Below are positions 43,107-53,449 of a DNA stretch of 64,000 nt, piece after piece. The stretch's first letter is position 1; each line of letters starts with the position of its first letter. Position numbers and translations under genes: made by a program. A model generated the notes under the pieces. That model was not told the DNA's origin. It did not search any database and saw only the letters and a list, made by a program, of their open reading frames with translations. This stretch comes from Fictibacillus terranigra (GTDB taxonomy: Bacteria; Bacillota; Bacilli; Bacillales; Fictibacillaceae), in the NCBI RefSeq assembly GCF_030412265.1, contig NZ_JAUHLN010000005.1, positions 1-64,000 of the forward strand, in the 5' to 3' direction.

Positions 43107-44513
43107 ATGAAGTTTAACAAGAAAAAAATTAATGTTGTAGATATAAAAAAAGCTAAAAAAAGTGTGTTTGCTACAGGTGTAGGAAATGCAATGGAATGGT
43201 TTGACTTTGGTTTATATTCCTACCTAGCGGTTATTATAAGTAAAAACTTTTTTACTGCTGTTGGAAATGATGAGCTAAAATTAGTGTTTACATTTGCCAC
43301 ATTTGCGATTGCCTTTTTAATGCGTCCGCTGGGGGGAATTATATTCGGTATGATTGGAGATAAATTGGGAAGGAAAGTAGTTCTAACCACCACCATTATT
43401 TTAATGGCTTTTTCCACATTACTCATCGGTTTATTACCTACGTATGACCAAATCGGTATATGGGCACCGATCCTATTACTAATAGCAAGGATCATTCAAG
43501 GCTTTTCAACTGGGGGTGAATACGCTGGTGCAATGGTGTATATTGCAGAATCATCTCCAGACAATAAGCGAAATGTGCTTGGTAGTGGATTAGAAATTGG
43601 TACGCTCGCTGGTTACATACTCGCTTCACTGCTTGCCAGTTTACTATTTCTGCTTCTATCTGATGAACAGATGGCCTCTTGGGGTTGGAGAATCCCATTT
43701 TTACTTGGCTTACCATTAGGGCTAGTTGGTTTTTATTTAAGAGGTAGTTTAGGGGAAACACCTATTTTTGAAAACGAACTTTCAGAGTCTGATGATGAGG
43801 TAGAAGAAGAAAGTTTCCTGTCCATATTAAAGAATCATAAAAAAGATGTTTTTGTATGCTTTGTAGCTGTTGCTTTTTTTAACATCACAAACTACATGCT
43901 ATTATCGTACATGCCTTCTTATTTGAATGAGATTATTGGATTGTCTAATACTGCAGGAACTGTATTAATAACAATTATTATGATCCTCATGGTGCCACTA
44001 GCTTTCATTTTTGGAAAGCTTAGTGATAAAATCGGGAACAAGGCTGTTTTCTTAATTGGTCTGGGGGGCTTAACCCTATTGTCTGCTTTATCATTTTATT
44101 TAATAAACATGAATAATCTGGCTTTTATTTCGATAGGAATTCTAATTTTGGGTATTCTACTTTCAACCTATGAAGGAACCATGCCAGGAACTTTACCAAC
44201 AATGTTCTACACGGATATTCGCTATCGAACATTAGCTGTAACCTATAATGTGTCAGTTTCACTATTTGGTGGGACGACTCCGTTGATTGCCACGTGGCTA
44301 GTTCATAAAACAGGGAATAACTTAGCGCCTGCTTTCTATTTAACCATTGTAAGTATTATTGGATTCCTGGTGGTTTTGTTCTTGTTCACTAATACAGCAG
44401 GAAAATCTCTTAAGGGCTCTTATCCAACAGTGGCTTCTAAATCTGAGTACAATGAGGCTGTTAAAAACCCAAAAGATGCACTGTGGTGGTATAGCGAACA
44501 ATCAGAAAAATAA
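43107..44513 (+). CDS. MFS transporter, metabolite:H+ symporter (ProP-like)
   Basis: A 468-residue, 12-helix transporter. The N-terminus [16 protein letters not shown] and the loop [13 protein letters not shown] are diagnostic of the metabolite:H+ symporter branch, which includes the ProP proline/betaine, KgtP and shikimate transporters. [16 protein letters not shown] is the helix-4/5 region of that group. The substrate is likely a compatible solute or small carboxylate, but cannot be fixed. The nearest ATG has a weak AGGTATCAGGAT leader. It is monocistronic and ends at a shared bidirectional terminator facing the laccase gene. Confidence 0.9.
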   Translation: MKFNKKKINVVDIKKAKKSVFATGVGNAMEWFDFGLYSYLAVIISKNFFTAVGNDELKLVFTFATFAIAFLMRPLGGIIFGMIGDKLGRKVVLTTTIILMAFSTLLIGLLPTYDQIGIWAPILLLIARIIQGFSTGGEYAGAMVYIAESSPDNKRNVLGSGLEIGTLAGYILASLLASLLFLLLSDEQMASWGWRIPFLLGLPLGLVGFYLRGSLGETPIFENELSESDDEVEEESFLSILKNHKKDVFVCFVAVAFFNITNYMLLSYMPSYLNEIIGLSNTAGTVLITIIMILMVPLAFIFGKLSDKIGNKAVFLIGLGGLTLLSALSFYLINMNNLAFISIGILILGILLSTYEGTMPGTLPTMFYTDIRYRTLAVTYNVSVSLFGGTTPLIATWLVHKTGNNLAPAFYLTIVSIIGFLVVLFLFTNTAGKSLKGSYPTVASKSEYNEAVKNPKDALWWYSEQSEK

Positions 44514-44661
44514 TTTCCCTAGCTTATGGAAAAAAGAATCTTGGAAATTTGAAAACGATTCTAAGCTATATGAGTTCAAAAAAAGCCTATTACAGTCCCA
44601 TAGGGACCAATACACCCTATAAGAAAAACGAAGTTATATCTTTAGTAGTAACCGCTCTTTT

Positions 44662-44697
44662 AAGCCCAGTTGCAAAAGCAACTGGGCTTTTCTTTTA
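44662..44697. terminator. Bidirectional terminator between transporter and laccase genes
   Basis: AAGCCCAGTTGC and GCAACTGGGCTT form a perfect 12-bp stem around AAAA, with T-rich sequence on the plus side. Confidence 0.8.
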
Positions 44698-46227
44698 TTA
44701 TCTTATAACCATATACGGCCTCATCATCTCGTAATCCTCGTGCTCCAATATATGACAGTGCCAAACGTACAATCCTGTATACGGTCCAAACTTCATGATA
44801 ATTCGCGTTACTTGTTTTGGATCAGCCCTTACTGTGTCTTTTTCTCCTTGTTCTTGTGGATCGGGGGGAATTATTGGTCCGGTATAATGGATGACCCCTT
44901 CTTTATTATATTTGTCAACATCAAAAGGTCTTCGGTCTAGTATTTGGAAACCAATCAAGTGGATGTGAATGGGATGTGTATCCGTCGTTAAGTTAATGAG
45001 ATACCAAATTTCGGTTGATCCTAATTTTGGATTTTCGGTTATGGGGGCATCCCATTGTTTATTATCCAAAAGCATGAATTCCCGTCCATATTGATCCATA
45101 TTATCATTTAAGGTGAGGTATCTTACATTTGAAGCCGTCTGTTCACTTAGCTTTTGAATGGGTTCCATGTCCTGCGGAATAACACTCGTATCAATACTTG
45201 AGAGTGGAATTGAGACTCTAAATTGCATAATTATCTTTACTACATTTGCAGAATCTCCATCTGGAAAAGGTGCGGGGGCATCATTTGTCATGATAATGTT
45301 CTTTCCTTCAAGATTCGTAAAGTCAATGATAACATCTGTTCTTTCTGCAGGAGCTAGTAAGATTTCTTTGATCCCTACTGGATATTCCTTTAATCCGCTA
45401 TCCGTCCCGATTTGATAAATGCGTTGTCCTGAATCAAGTTTTATCCTGTAAAAACGGGTATTAGATCCATTTAAAAGACGGAACCGGTATTTTCGTGGTT
45501 CCACATTTAAATAGGGCCATACTTTTCCATTAACAAGGATGGTGTTTCCAAAAAATTCATGGATAATGGATGTTTTTAATCTTTTGATCGGTTTTGGTGG
45601 CTGGTTTGGATAATACAAGGAACCGTCTGTATGAAAAGATCTGTCTTGGATCATAAGAGGGATATCATATTTACCGCTAGGTAAATTCAATAAACGTTCC
45701 TTTTGATCTCTTATAAGATAAAAACCTGCCAAACCCGCATATATATTGAGTCTAGTAATCCCAATCGTATGGTCATGGTACCATTGAGTAACAGATCTCT
45801 GGTTATTATCGTATTGATATACTTCCTTTTTAAATTTTGGACCAACTTTTGCGAATCCATTGGTGAACCATGCATCAGGATAGCCATCGCTATCCGGTTC
45901 AACACTAGCGCCATGAACGTGTACTACTGTTCGTGTATCCGGTACATCCGTATGGGCACCATGCACAGTATAATCTATTGGCAAAAGGTGTTTATCAGGA
46001 AGATTGTTGATCCATTTAATAAACACTCTTTCTCCACTCTCTACTTCAATTGTAGGACCTGGATAGCTGCCTTCATAACCCCAAACAGTTGTATCATTTA
46101 ACTCACTATGGAGTGATTGCTTAAATTCCGTCATTTTCACTTCATAATAAGTCTGAAATGGATCTGTCCATCGAGGTTTTAAAATAGGGAGGATAGGAAG
46201 TTCGTCTACAAATTTAGAGAGAATCAT
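44698..46227 (-). CDS. cotA: CotA-type spore coat laccase (multicopper oxidase)
   Basis: A 509-residue multicopper oxidase without signal peptide, as in B. subtilis CotA. It starts like CotA (KFVDELPILPILKP). Copper-binding motifs are HVHG, WYHDH, HPIHIH near residue 420 and HCHILEHEDYEMM close to the C-terminus (type 1 copper site with Met). CotA sits in the outer spore coat, oxidises phenolics and bilirubin, makes the brown pigment and protects against UV and peroxide. ATG follows AAAGGAGCAAAA. It is convergent with the MFS gene and shares its terminator. A 15-bp palindrome lies upstream. Confidence 0.95.
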   Translation of the reverse strand: MILSKFVDELPILPILKPRWTDPFQTYYEVKMTEFKQSLHSELNDTTVWGYEGSYPGPTIEVESGERVFIKWINNLPDKHLLPIDYTVHGAHTDVPDTRTVVHVHGASVEPDSDGYPDAWFTNGFAKVGPKFKKEVYQYDNNQRSVTQWYHDHTIGITRLNIYAGLAGFYLIRDQKERLLNLPSGKYDIPLMIQDRSFHTDGSLYYPNQPPKPIKRLKTSIIHEFFGNTILVNGKVWPYLNVEPRKYRFRLLNGSNTRFYRIKLDSGQRIYQIGTDSGLKEYPVGIKEILLAPAERTDVIIDFTNLEGKNIIMTNDAPAPFPDGDSANVVKIIMQFRVSIPLSSIDTSVIPQDMEPIQKLSEQTASNVRYLTLNDNMDQYGREFMLLDNKQWDAPITENPKLGSTEIWYLINLTTDTHPIHIHLIGFQILDRRPFDVDKYNKEGVIHYTGPIIPPDPQEQGEKDTVRADPKQVTRIIMKFGPYTGLYVWHCHILEHEDYEMMRPYMVIR

Positions 46228-46283
46228 ATTTTTGCTCCTTTATAACCACCATAATCAATTCTTCTTTATAAAGGATATAAATA

Positions 46284-46298
46284 ATACAGGTCCTGTAT
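46284..46298. promoter_or_regulatory. 15-bp palindrome upstream of the laccase gene
   Basis: ATACAGG-T-CCTGTAT is a perfect odd-centred palindrome 57 bases upstream of the laccase start. On the minus strand CATACAGG also resembles a sigma-K -10 word. It could be an operator or chance. Confidence 0.4.
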
Positions 46299-46333
46299 GA
46301 CAAACTCAAATGGTTTTTGCAAATATGCCTACT

Positions 46334-46400
46334 ATTGTAACTGCTAGAATGTGGGACAGTTTTCGCTCAATAACAATGAACACTTTATTTCCAGAAAAGA
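46334..46400 (+). mobile_element. IS21-type element end remnant
   Basis: ATTGTAACTGCTAGAATGTG and GACAGTTTTCGCTCAAT match the sequence in front of the IstA pseudogene at 36473-36520. No transposase follows, so only the terminal part survives. Confidence 0.45.
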
Positions 46401-46779
46401 CGTGCACTTTATATGGAGAGGCGGGCATGATATCCTATTCTGCTGAGCCAAATTCCCTTCGGAGTCGTGGCTTCATGGCTCGCCATCTTGCCCGTAGAGG
46501 CTCCATGTAAAGTGACAATGTACTTGCTCTGACTTCCAGTAAGTGTTCAATTCAAATGAGCAAAAAGTGTTCATTTGTGATGGACGGTTACAACTATAAG
46601 AACTATTTACTACAACCCGTGTTAATTCTTTTCTCATCATCACAACTTGTCTCACTTTTTCACACGATTGTTTAATTAAGGTATCAACAGGCGAGTATAA
46701 AGTAAATGCAAGTCCACATAATCGGGACAACTTGCGTGAGTTTCCGTCGAGTACGGTAGAAGATGTACGTGCTGCAGCG

Positions 46780-47035
46780 CTGGCTTGGGTTATTAACGAT
46801 TCAGGCGTTGAAAGCTGCTGGAGCAAGTGGAGTGCTTGTTGTAGAGCTTTCAGAGGAAAGAAGAAATTTGGCTAGGAAAATCTTTGCAGATGTTATACTA
46901 AATCCTGCTGAAGTGGACGCTGTACAGGAAATTAAGCGTCTAACTAATGATCTAGGAGTCGAAGTAAGTTTTGATGCAGCGGGCGTTGAGCCGACATTGA
47001 ATGCCAATTTCAAGAAAGTGAGTATTTTAAAGGGA
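46780..47035 (+). pseudogene. Zinc alcohol/2,3-butanediol dehydrogenase fragment
   Basis: The frame reads LGLLTIQALKAAGASGVLVV, ELSEERRNLARKIFADVILN, PAEVDAVQEIKRLTNDLGVE and VSFDAAGVEPTL. This is the Rossmann NAD-binding part of medium-chain zinc dehydrogenases, closest in style to (R,R)-butanediol dehydrogenase (GPIGLL-Q-A-K-AAGAS). The zinc-binding N-terminal domain and the C-terminus are missing. Confidence 0.75.
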
Positions 47036-47162
47036 AATCAACAGAACGGATAAGATTGAAGCAAAACACAGCGAGTTAAAACATTGAGGTGGCGTCATCT
47101 TCGGGTCTAATTATAGAGTTATAAGGAGCAATGACTATATTTGCCGTGAATGTAAAGAGAAT

Positions 47163-47214
47163 AAAACTGCACCTCCAATTGTTAGTTGCGTCTAACAATT
47201 GGGGTGCAGTTTTA
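47163..47214. terminator. Long bidirectional terminator after the ABC genes
   Basis: AAAACTGCACC...CCAATTGTTAG pairs with CTAACAATTGG...GGTGCAGTTTT over about 20 bp. It overlaps the permease stop codon and can serve the minus strand. Confidence 0.75.
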
Positions 47215-48015
47215 CCTATTTTTAATTAGTTTTCTTTCAAGAATTTCGACAAGTTGGTACATAATGGTCGCAAGGATGGCAATAATGAGTAGTCCGAGCA
47301 GGACAAGTGTGAAATTAAATACTTGGAAACCATAGATAATCATGTAGCCGAGTCCTTGTTTCGCAACGAGAAATTCCCCCATGATGACACCAACCCATGC
47401 CAGACCAACATTTACTTTTAGGACGGAAATGATGGTTGGGAAACAAGCGGGTAGAATCACTTCTTTAAAACAATGCAACTTCGAACCGCCCAATGTTTGG
47501 ATAACTTTAAGATAATTAGGCTCAACGTTTATAAATGCAGAGTATACCACCATGATGGTAATGATAATGGTAATTAAGATACCCATCGCGAGGATGGATG
47601 TGAAATTTGGCCCGAGTGCAACAATTAATATAGGACCAAGGGCAACCTTTGGCAGCGCATTTAAAACGACCAGATACGGATCGAGCACTTTTGAGAGGAA
47701 TGGCAGCCACCATAAAAGGGAGGCGAAAAGGGTACCAAGTAGGGTTCCCAACAAGAAACCCAAAATCGTTTCGGAAAGTGTAATGCCCACGTGAGAAAAT
47801 AGGCTGGCGTTAGTGAGCTTTTCCATCAACAGAAAACCTATCCGTTTAGGAGAACTGAATAATAAAGGATCAATCCATCCTTTGTTGGAGGAAACTTCCC
47901 ATAATCCAATAAACACGATGAAGATGAAACTCTGGACAAATACCACATTTCGTTTTTCTTTCTTTAAACGTTGAAGGTATTCGGCATGCGTTTTATTCAC
48001 TGTCGTTTTGTTCAA
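47212..48015 (-). CDS. ABC transporter permease (SsuC/TauC/ThiX type)
   Basis: A 267-residue inner-membrane permease of the BPD_transp_1 family. It has about six helices and the EAA-type loop [20 protein letters not shown] that docks to the ATPase. The N-terminal helix and [19 protein letters not shown] are typical of the nitrate/sulfonate/taurine/thiamine-precursor group. The start overlaps the ATPase gene by 23 bases, so the two are coupled. No substrate-binding protein gene is adjacent, so the substrate is open. Confidence 0.92.
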   Translation of the reverse strand: MNKTTVNKTHAEYLQRLKKEKRNVVFVQSFIFIVFIGLWEVSSNKGWIDPLLFSSPKRIGFLLMEKLTNASLFSHVGITLSETILGFLLGTLLGTLFASLLWWLPFLSKVLDPYLVVLNALPKVALGPILIVALGPNFTSILAMGILITIIITIMVVYSAFINVEPNYLKVIQTLGGSKLHCFKEVILPACFPTIISVLKVNVGLAWVGVIMGEFLVAKQGLGYMIIYGFQVFNFTLVLLGLLIIAILATIMYQLVEILERKLIKNR

Positions 48016-48772
48016 TTTGCTCCAACTCCTCCCATATTTGCTGAAACATCATTGAATAATCTGGATGATGCCGAGCTTCAAATGGGATGAGCCTCTTTAG
48101 TGTTTCTGGAGTTTTAAACGTTCGAATAATACGTCCAGGATTCTTAGAGAATAGTATGATCGTGTCACTCATTGCGATGGCCTCACCGATGTCATGGGTC
48201 ACAAGGATGGCGGTTTTACCATGCTCCATTAATGTAATGGAAACGAGGTCTTCAAGTTTAAGTTTTGTCTGATAGTCAAGTGCAGAAAAGGGCTCATCAA
48301 GCAGCAATATTTCCGGGTTAGTGGCAAGTGTTCTCACAAACGCCACCCGTTGCCGCATGCCGCCTGAGAGTTGTGTTGGATACATATCTAAGGTACCCTC
48401 TAAGCCGACTTCTTTAAGTAACGAAAAAGTTTTGGATATATGTCTATCGTTCTGCTGATCTCTTAATTTTAAACCGAGAAGCACATTTTCTTTGACGGTT
48501 TTCCATGGGAAAAGATAGTCTTGTTGGAGCATATATCCGATTTTCGGGTGTGGTCCTTTAAGGAGTTCACCACTTAGCGTAACTGATCCCACTGTAGGAG
48601 GAAACAATCCCGCAACAATGGATAATAACGTCGTTTTCCCACACCCACTGGGACCAAGAAAGGAGATAAATTCGCCTTTTCGCACAGATAAAGATATATC
48701 TTCCAAGGCCGTTGTGGACGATCGTTTTGAAAAATAGGTTTGACTAATACAGTTTAACTGTAAAAAAGCCAC
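47993..48772 (-). CDS. ABC transporter ATP-binding protein (SsuB/TauB/ThiZ type)
   Basis: A 259-residue ATPase with Walker [11 protein letters not shown]-loop [12 protein letters not shown], signature LSGGMRQR, Walker [14 protein letters not shown] and switch His in [14 protein letters not shown]. The QQDYLFPW Q-loop is typical of the nitrate/sulfonate/thiamine-precursor group. It is first in the two-gene unit with the permease. A diverged copy of its last 60 residues recurs at 58.1 kb, so a second related transporter was once present. Confidence 0.93.
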   Translation of the reverse strand: MAFLQLNCISQTYFSKRSSTTALEDISLSVRKGEFISFLGPSGCGKTTLLSIVAGLFPPTVGSVTLSGELLKGPHPKIGYMLQQDYLFPWKTVKENVLLGLKLRDQQNDRHISKTFSLLKEVGLEGTLDMYPTQLSGGMRQRVAFVRTLATNPEILLLDEPFSALDYQTKLKLEDLVSITLMEHGKTAILVTHDIGEAIAMSDTIILFSKNPGRIIRTFKTPETLKRLIPFEARHHPDYSMMFQQIWEELEQIEQNDSE

Positions 48773-49861
48773 TGCTATCCCTCCAATAAGTTATTTATAA
48801 AGCTAGGGAAAATTGCTAGTTTATGAATTATTTTATAAAAGTCAAAAATATTACTATGGGAAATCTTATTTTATTACTTTCATTAGTTGTTTTTTACTAA
48901 TTGAAATCATGTACTGGTTTGACAGACAAAAACGAATTTGAATCTAGAGTTGTTTTTATTGTTTGAAAAAGCTTCCTACCAAATTAAAATTTAAGGCAAC
49001 TTGGAAACTCTTACTCTATAAATATGATTTTTCTATTAAGTTGAAATGGACAAGCGTTTAGAGTACGAGTGGAATTTGCGAGAATCCGTATGCCTTGGGG
49101 CTTCATTATTAAATAGAGAGCTGGTCAAGTCCTCTTTTATTCGTTTGTGAGGGGATTTCACGTTATATCAGTCATTTTGAAAATAACTTATCCTATGGTT
49201 TGGTTTGGAGAAGGGTGGGTAATCAATTCAAAGGAGGAAAATTGGGCTTGGTATCTGAACGAAAATTGATTGTATGTTCGGGTCATTGTATTGTGTGGGG
49301 TATTGTGTGGGGTAATCAGTGGTTAAGAATGCGTGTTCCTATGCGTTATTATGAAAAAACTGGGTGATTGGCTTGGGAGCCGTATCAGGTGGTTTTTGGA
49401 GTTTTTTTCATTTTTGTTAGAAACATGGGTGTAGAACGTAGGCTCTGTTGGGACTGGGAACCAGTTTCTTTAAACGGTTCAACCCCTAGCTAACATTTAC
49501 GTTAAGCTCGTTGGGCATCAACGTGGTGAACTTGTGGAACAGTATGAAAACGCCAATTAATCAAATTCGCGATGAGCTCAATTGTAATTATGGACCAATA
49601 ATTGAATTAAAGAATAGGGGTGTCTTTTTTGGTTGACCGTGGCTAGGGGGATTTGATTTGAAACAATCAAGCCGCACACAAAAAAAGCACTTTCCTCTTA
49701 AAGTGAACCCAAAGAGTCAGACATATATTTTTAAACAGCTTCCGTTACTCTGGACCAATTTCAATATTTTAACAAGGTTCCTTACATTTTATGTTGAAAT
49801 TTAAATATAAAGTTATTCAACAAGATTATCCATAGAAATTAAATAGAAAGGTAGTGTTCTC
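48773..49861. other. Long gene-free region
   Basis: About 1.1 kb without a supported gene. A substrate-binding protein gene would be expected near the ABC genes, but no remnant was recognised. No riboswitch motif such as a TPP aptamer (CUGAGA) was seen. Confidence 0.4.
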
Positions 49862-50542
49862 TTGTATATCCCTCCAGACGTAATAGAGCGCTGTAATACC
49901 CCCCGTGGTGAAATTCAACTTCAACGCCGCGGAAATCACTACGAGATCATAAGTAATGGAACGTTTTTAATGGCAACATACAATGATGTGTCCGAAAGAT
50001 TACTAGTAAAGGCGGCGCTGGATGTAGCATTAACTCCGGAACGTGTTCTTATTGGAGGATTAGGTGTTGGATTTTCGTTGGCAGAGGCATTAAATGATCG
50101 ACGTGTAAGTCAAGTAAAGGTTATCGAGATAGTTGATAAAGTTATCGAATGGAATCAATCCTATCTTGCGCCCTTTTCAAATAACAGCTTAGAGGATTAT
50201 CGAACAGAAGTAGTTCACGCTGATCTCCTCGAATGGATTCACCGGAGAGAGGGTCAATTTGAAGTTATTTGTTTAGATATTGATAATGGGCCTGATTGGA
50301 CAGTGACCGAAGCCAATGCTAGGTTATATCAGAAGGACAGTCTTGTTGCATTGTCAGACTTATTGGCTTCAAATGGTGTTATTACTTTTTGGAGTGCTTC
50401 TCCATCGCCGGAATTCGTCGAACGACTAAGGCATACCTTTCATAAAGTAATAGAATTAGCTGTACCTCAGGAAGGTCACGATGCGGATTATGTTTATATA
50501 GCGTCGCTCCCGATAAATCCAGTGAAAGTTGACCAAAGATAA
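49862..50542 (+). CDS. Spermidine synthase-like methyltransferase-fold protein
   Basis: A 226-residue protein with a Rossmann fold of the spermidine synthase family. The nucleotide-binding loop is LIGGLGVGFSLAEAL (Gly65-Gly70), the acidic residue after strand 2 is Glu89 (VKVIEI), and the third strand has HADLLEWI. The catalytic-type loop is CLDIDNGPDW. It lacks the full-length N-terminal domain of true SpeE, so it may use S-adenosylmethionine in another way. The start is TTG behind GAAAGGTAG. It appears monocistronic. Confidence 0.82.
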   Translation: MYIPPDVIERCNTPRGEIQLQRRGNHYEIISNGTFLMATYNDVSERLLVKAALDVALTPERVLIGGLGVGFSLAEALNDRRVSQVKVIEIVDKVIEWNQSYLAPFSNNSLEDYRTEVVHADLLEWIHRREGQFEVICLDIDNGPDWTVTEANARLYQKDSLVALSDLLASNGVITFWSASPSPEFVERLRHTFHKVIELAVPQEGHDADYVYIASLPINPVKVDQR

Positions 50543-50790
50543 AACAGACCCTTTCCAAGTGAATTCCTCAACAGAGCCAGGAAGGAACTTATAGTCTTTG
50601 TGCTTCCACAAAAGGAAAAAATAAAGAGGATGAGGATCAAACGTATCCATGCATAATTTTATGTTTGAATCAAGAGAGTATATCGTTTCCGAAAACACCG
50701 AATCGTCTTAGTATACCCTACGCGTTTTGCTATCGTACATTCTATATGTAAAATAAAGAAGACCTCTATAAGGTAGAAGGGGATAATAAA

Positions 50791-51129
50791 TTATACCTTT
50801 TGGGGGAAGAATTCCGGTTTCTTCCCTATGTCCATCACTTCTGTAAGACCGGATACGTCAAATAATCGGTGGACATGATCCGTCAACCCTCTTAGCTTTA
50901 GCGTACTGTCGTTCTTTTTCAAGGACTTAAGAACTTTAATGAAAATACCCAACCCTGTGTTGTCCATGAAGTCAATTTGTTGAAGATCGATAATAATGTC
51001 TTTCCTTTTTTCTTCTGATAGTGGTATAAGTACTTCTTTTAACTTTGGTGCAGTATAGATATCAATTTCTCCATTCAATACTAAATAATGTGAATCGTTT
51101 AATTGTTCATGTTTAATTTTAAGATTCAT
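50791..51129 (-). CDS. STAS domain anti-anti-sigma factor (RsbV/SpoIIAA-like)
   Basis: A 112-residue STAS protein: LNGEIDIYTAPKLKEVL, then IIIDLQQIDFMDNTGLGIFI, then LFDVSGLTEVMDI. RsbV-type proteins bind an anti-sigma kinase when unphosphorylated and release a sigma factor. The conserved phospho-Ser that follows MD in RsbV and SpoIIAA (MDSTGLG) is Asn57 here (MDNTGLG); only Thr58 remains. ATG at 51129 follows GGGGGGAAAAC; an upstream ATG would add 13 residues. No kinase or sigma gene is adjacent. Confidence 0.87.
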   Translation of the reverse strand: MNLKIKHEQLNDSHYLVLNGEIDIYTAPKLKEVLIPLSEEKRKDIIIDLQQIDFMDNTGLGIFIKVLKSLKKNDSTLKLRGLTDHVHRLFDVSGLTEVMDIGKKPEFFPQKV

Positions 51130-52851
51130 TTGTTTTCCCCCCAAGAGTAGAATTGGCAGAAAATTCATCCTTAAGTGTATTAGCGTAGTTATATGTAGGG
51201 ACGATGAACCGTTATAACTTAATGACTTTAATCTTTTTTATAGACTATTTTAATCCCTATTTAATGGTTAACAGGATGATCCTACTAAAGTTCAACAAAG
51301 TGGACGTACTTGTTAGTTATGAAAGTGAAAAGAAACTTGGAATCAAAAAGGAAAGAAGGGGATCAATGGTGTTCTTCAATCACAATTAGTACAAAAATAC
51401 CCTCGAATTGTTAAGAAGAACGAGACCATTTTATCAAGTTGGGTATGTTTACACAAACCCGTTCTTAATAAAAATAAGCTGCTCTGACAAGTTTTGCAAA
51501 GCTAGCCAGTACCTCAAGCACGAACAAATCATTTTCACCTTTTCCTTAAGGAGTTCTTAAATAGTCTGTACTAGGGATGATTTTATTATTTCATAATAAT
51601 TTATTTATAGGTACTGGGTTAATTTGTCGTAAAAGTACTAGTTTTGACGATGTTGGTCTAATCCTAAAATACCGTACAAAAAAGCGGGCAACTACCGAAT
51701 TCAATAATTGGTCGTGTGGATGTGTTCCTAGATCTGCACCACTAGGGATTTTACAAAGTTGAAGGCACTGATGAAGATGTAACGATGTCCATTCCGCGCG
51801 ATTTGTTCCTGATCCCCGAACAACAGAAGGAAGCAAATATGATGCAGGAATTTACCGCTATGACTATTCAAGACAACTGAATCTCCCTTTGTACAACTCT
51901 CTTCAGCAAAAGGTTCTTCTGTCTTCACAAATATTTCTCTGTATGATCAGGCTTGATCTTCCAGGCACTGCTTTAGGCTCATTTGAATTGAATGGTTTTT
52001 ATTTGAAGTTAAAGGGCAAACCCACTATTGGGGCCAAAAACAAAAAGGCATGCTCGTTAAAACAGTGGAAACCGGAATTATGGAAATTTCACGTGGCAGT
52101 TAACGATTGATATCTCGCTCTTTTGGATAACTGATTCTCTAAAGGGAAAATTATAGGATACCCTAAAGGAAGTTCCCTGAATATATATTGTCAAAGAAGG
52201 CATAAGTGCTGTTAACTTGGATTGTATGTTATCTTTAAATGCACTTTTTTCACAATTAAGTTCCCAAGAAAAAACAAATGGTACAGCAATTAGAATCGGT
52301 GCATAACACTTAGTGCGTATGGAGTATTTTCCACCTTCCCTATGTCATCATTAAAGAATTTATTTTGCTCATTTATTCCGACCCTGCCATATGGTGTCAC
52401 GTATTGGATACGGAGGGCCAGCATATCCAAGAGGATACTATGATTTTGGCAAAAATCAGTTCGACACCTGGGAGGCGGCACGCCATGAAAGCTTTTCAGT
52501 AATTTTTCCTTATATTTCCTGTTTTCAGCACACCGAGTTCGATTAAATACTCTTCAATTCTTTGTTCATAAATTTCTTGTGGTACGATAGACATATTGCC
52601 TATATCTTTCAGACTTTAAAAAGGACGAAAGCATTACTCAGCGGTTAGCCCCTCAAAGAACAATTTATAGTCCAGAACATAGTTTAAAAGGGTAGAGGGG
52701 GACCGGTTATTGAGCTTATCATCGACATATTCGAAACATAGAAGGGCATAAGCTTGACATGTTGTTCTAATTTTTGTTCATGTAAATGATATTGTCTAGT
52801 ATTAGCCAAAGTTAAAACCCCTTTCATTAAAAACTTGTTTACATAATTATA
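51130..52851. other. Long decayed region
   Basis: No intact gene in 1.7 kb. A plus-strand open stretch ending at 51880 reads FYKVEGTDEDVTMSIPRDLF and EQQKEANMMQEFTAM; it has no start and was not recognised. Another ending near 52107 reads KGMLVKTVETGIMEISRGS. Near 52410-52480 the plus strand reads GYGGPAYPRGYYDFGKNQFD. These look like pieces of lost genes. Confidence 0.4.
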
Positions 52852-53025
52852 TTATGTTTTACTTACTGTCGAAACAGGCACCTTGACATATTCGTATTGG
52901 GCAGGGTAGAGAGTTTCTAGATCTGCGATCGCCTGTTCAGCAGCTTCTTCACCTTTAAAGATTGTATCAATAGTAAAGGCCTCATTATTGGTACTTAAAT
53001 GAAACACCCTAATTTTATAGTTCAT
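52852..53025 (-). CDS. Small hypothetical protein downstream of the MntA-HepT pair
   Basis: ATG at 53025 follows TTAGGAGGTTTTAAT, an excellent ribosome binding site. The 57-residue product reads MNYKIRVFHLSTNNEAFTID and EEAAEQAIADLETLYPAQYE. No domain was recognised. It lies 19 bases after hepT on the same strand, so it is probably the third gene of that unit. Whether it belongs to the toxin-antitoxin function is unknown. Confidence 0.7.
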   Translation of the reverse strand: MNYKIRVFHLSTNNEAFTIDTIFKGEEAAEQAIADLETLYPAQYEYVKVPVSTVSKT

Positions 53026-53044
53026 ATTAAAACCTCCTAAAACA

Positions 53045-53449
53045 TTAGTATTGAAGAATTTGTCTTGTAAACTCTTTAAAATCACCAAGGTGTTTTTCTA
53101 CAATTTGTTTTAAGATCTCATTGTTTATGGACTGATAATCATGTACTGCTATGTTCCTAAATCCAACCATTGCTTTTAATCGCTTAGCCATTTGTTCTTC
53201 AATAATCGCATGCTCTTGTAACATATCGAACGCATCTCTACTTGATTGCGGAAGTCCAAGACGTTTATCTGCAATTATATGCATCGCCAAATCAATTGAG
53301 GCTTCACACGCACGTTGTACATTAAGAATGATGGAGTCTTGTTTGGTAAAGTCCTTAAGGTTGTTAGGATTATTTTCATAAACCTGGTGGATTCTATTTA
53401 TACAACGTTCAATCACACTTATTTTGTTTAGAATAACGTCATTTTTCAT
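53045..53449 (-). CDS. hepT: HEPN domain toxin (HepT-like)
   Basis: A 134-residue HEPN/DUF86 protein. It carries the RNase motif R-x4-H-x-Y as Arg98...His103-Asp-Tyr105 (FRNIAVHDY), typical of HepT toxins. The start at 53449 is inside the end of mntA (11-base overlap), so the genes are coupled; an in-frame ATG seven codons upstream is possible. HepT cleaves RNA and is neutralised by MntA, which AMPylates the Tyr of this motif. Both key residues are intact. Confidence 0.9.
   Translation of the reverse strand: MKNDVILNKISVIERCINRIHQVYENNPNNLKDFTKQDSIILNVQRACEASIDLAMHIIADKRLGLPQSSRDAFDMLQEHAIIEEQMAKRLKAMVGFRNIAVHDYQSINNEILKQIVEKHLGDFKEFTRQILQY

Noticed and set aside
48773-49861. Search for a TPP riboswitch ahead of the thiamine-type ABC genes
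   Set aside because: No CUGAGA or ACCUGA core is present upstream of the ATPase start.
51204-51389. 61-codon plus-strand frame
   Set aside because: Weak ribosome binding site, composition of AT-rich noncoding DNA and no similarity to known small proteins.
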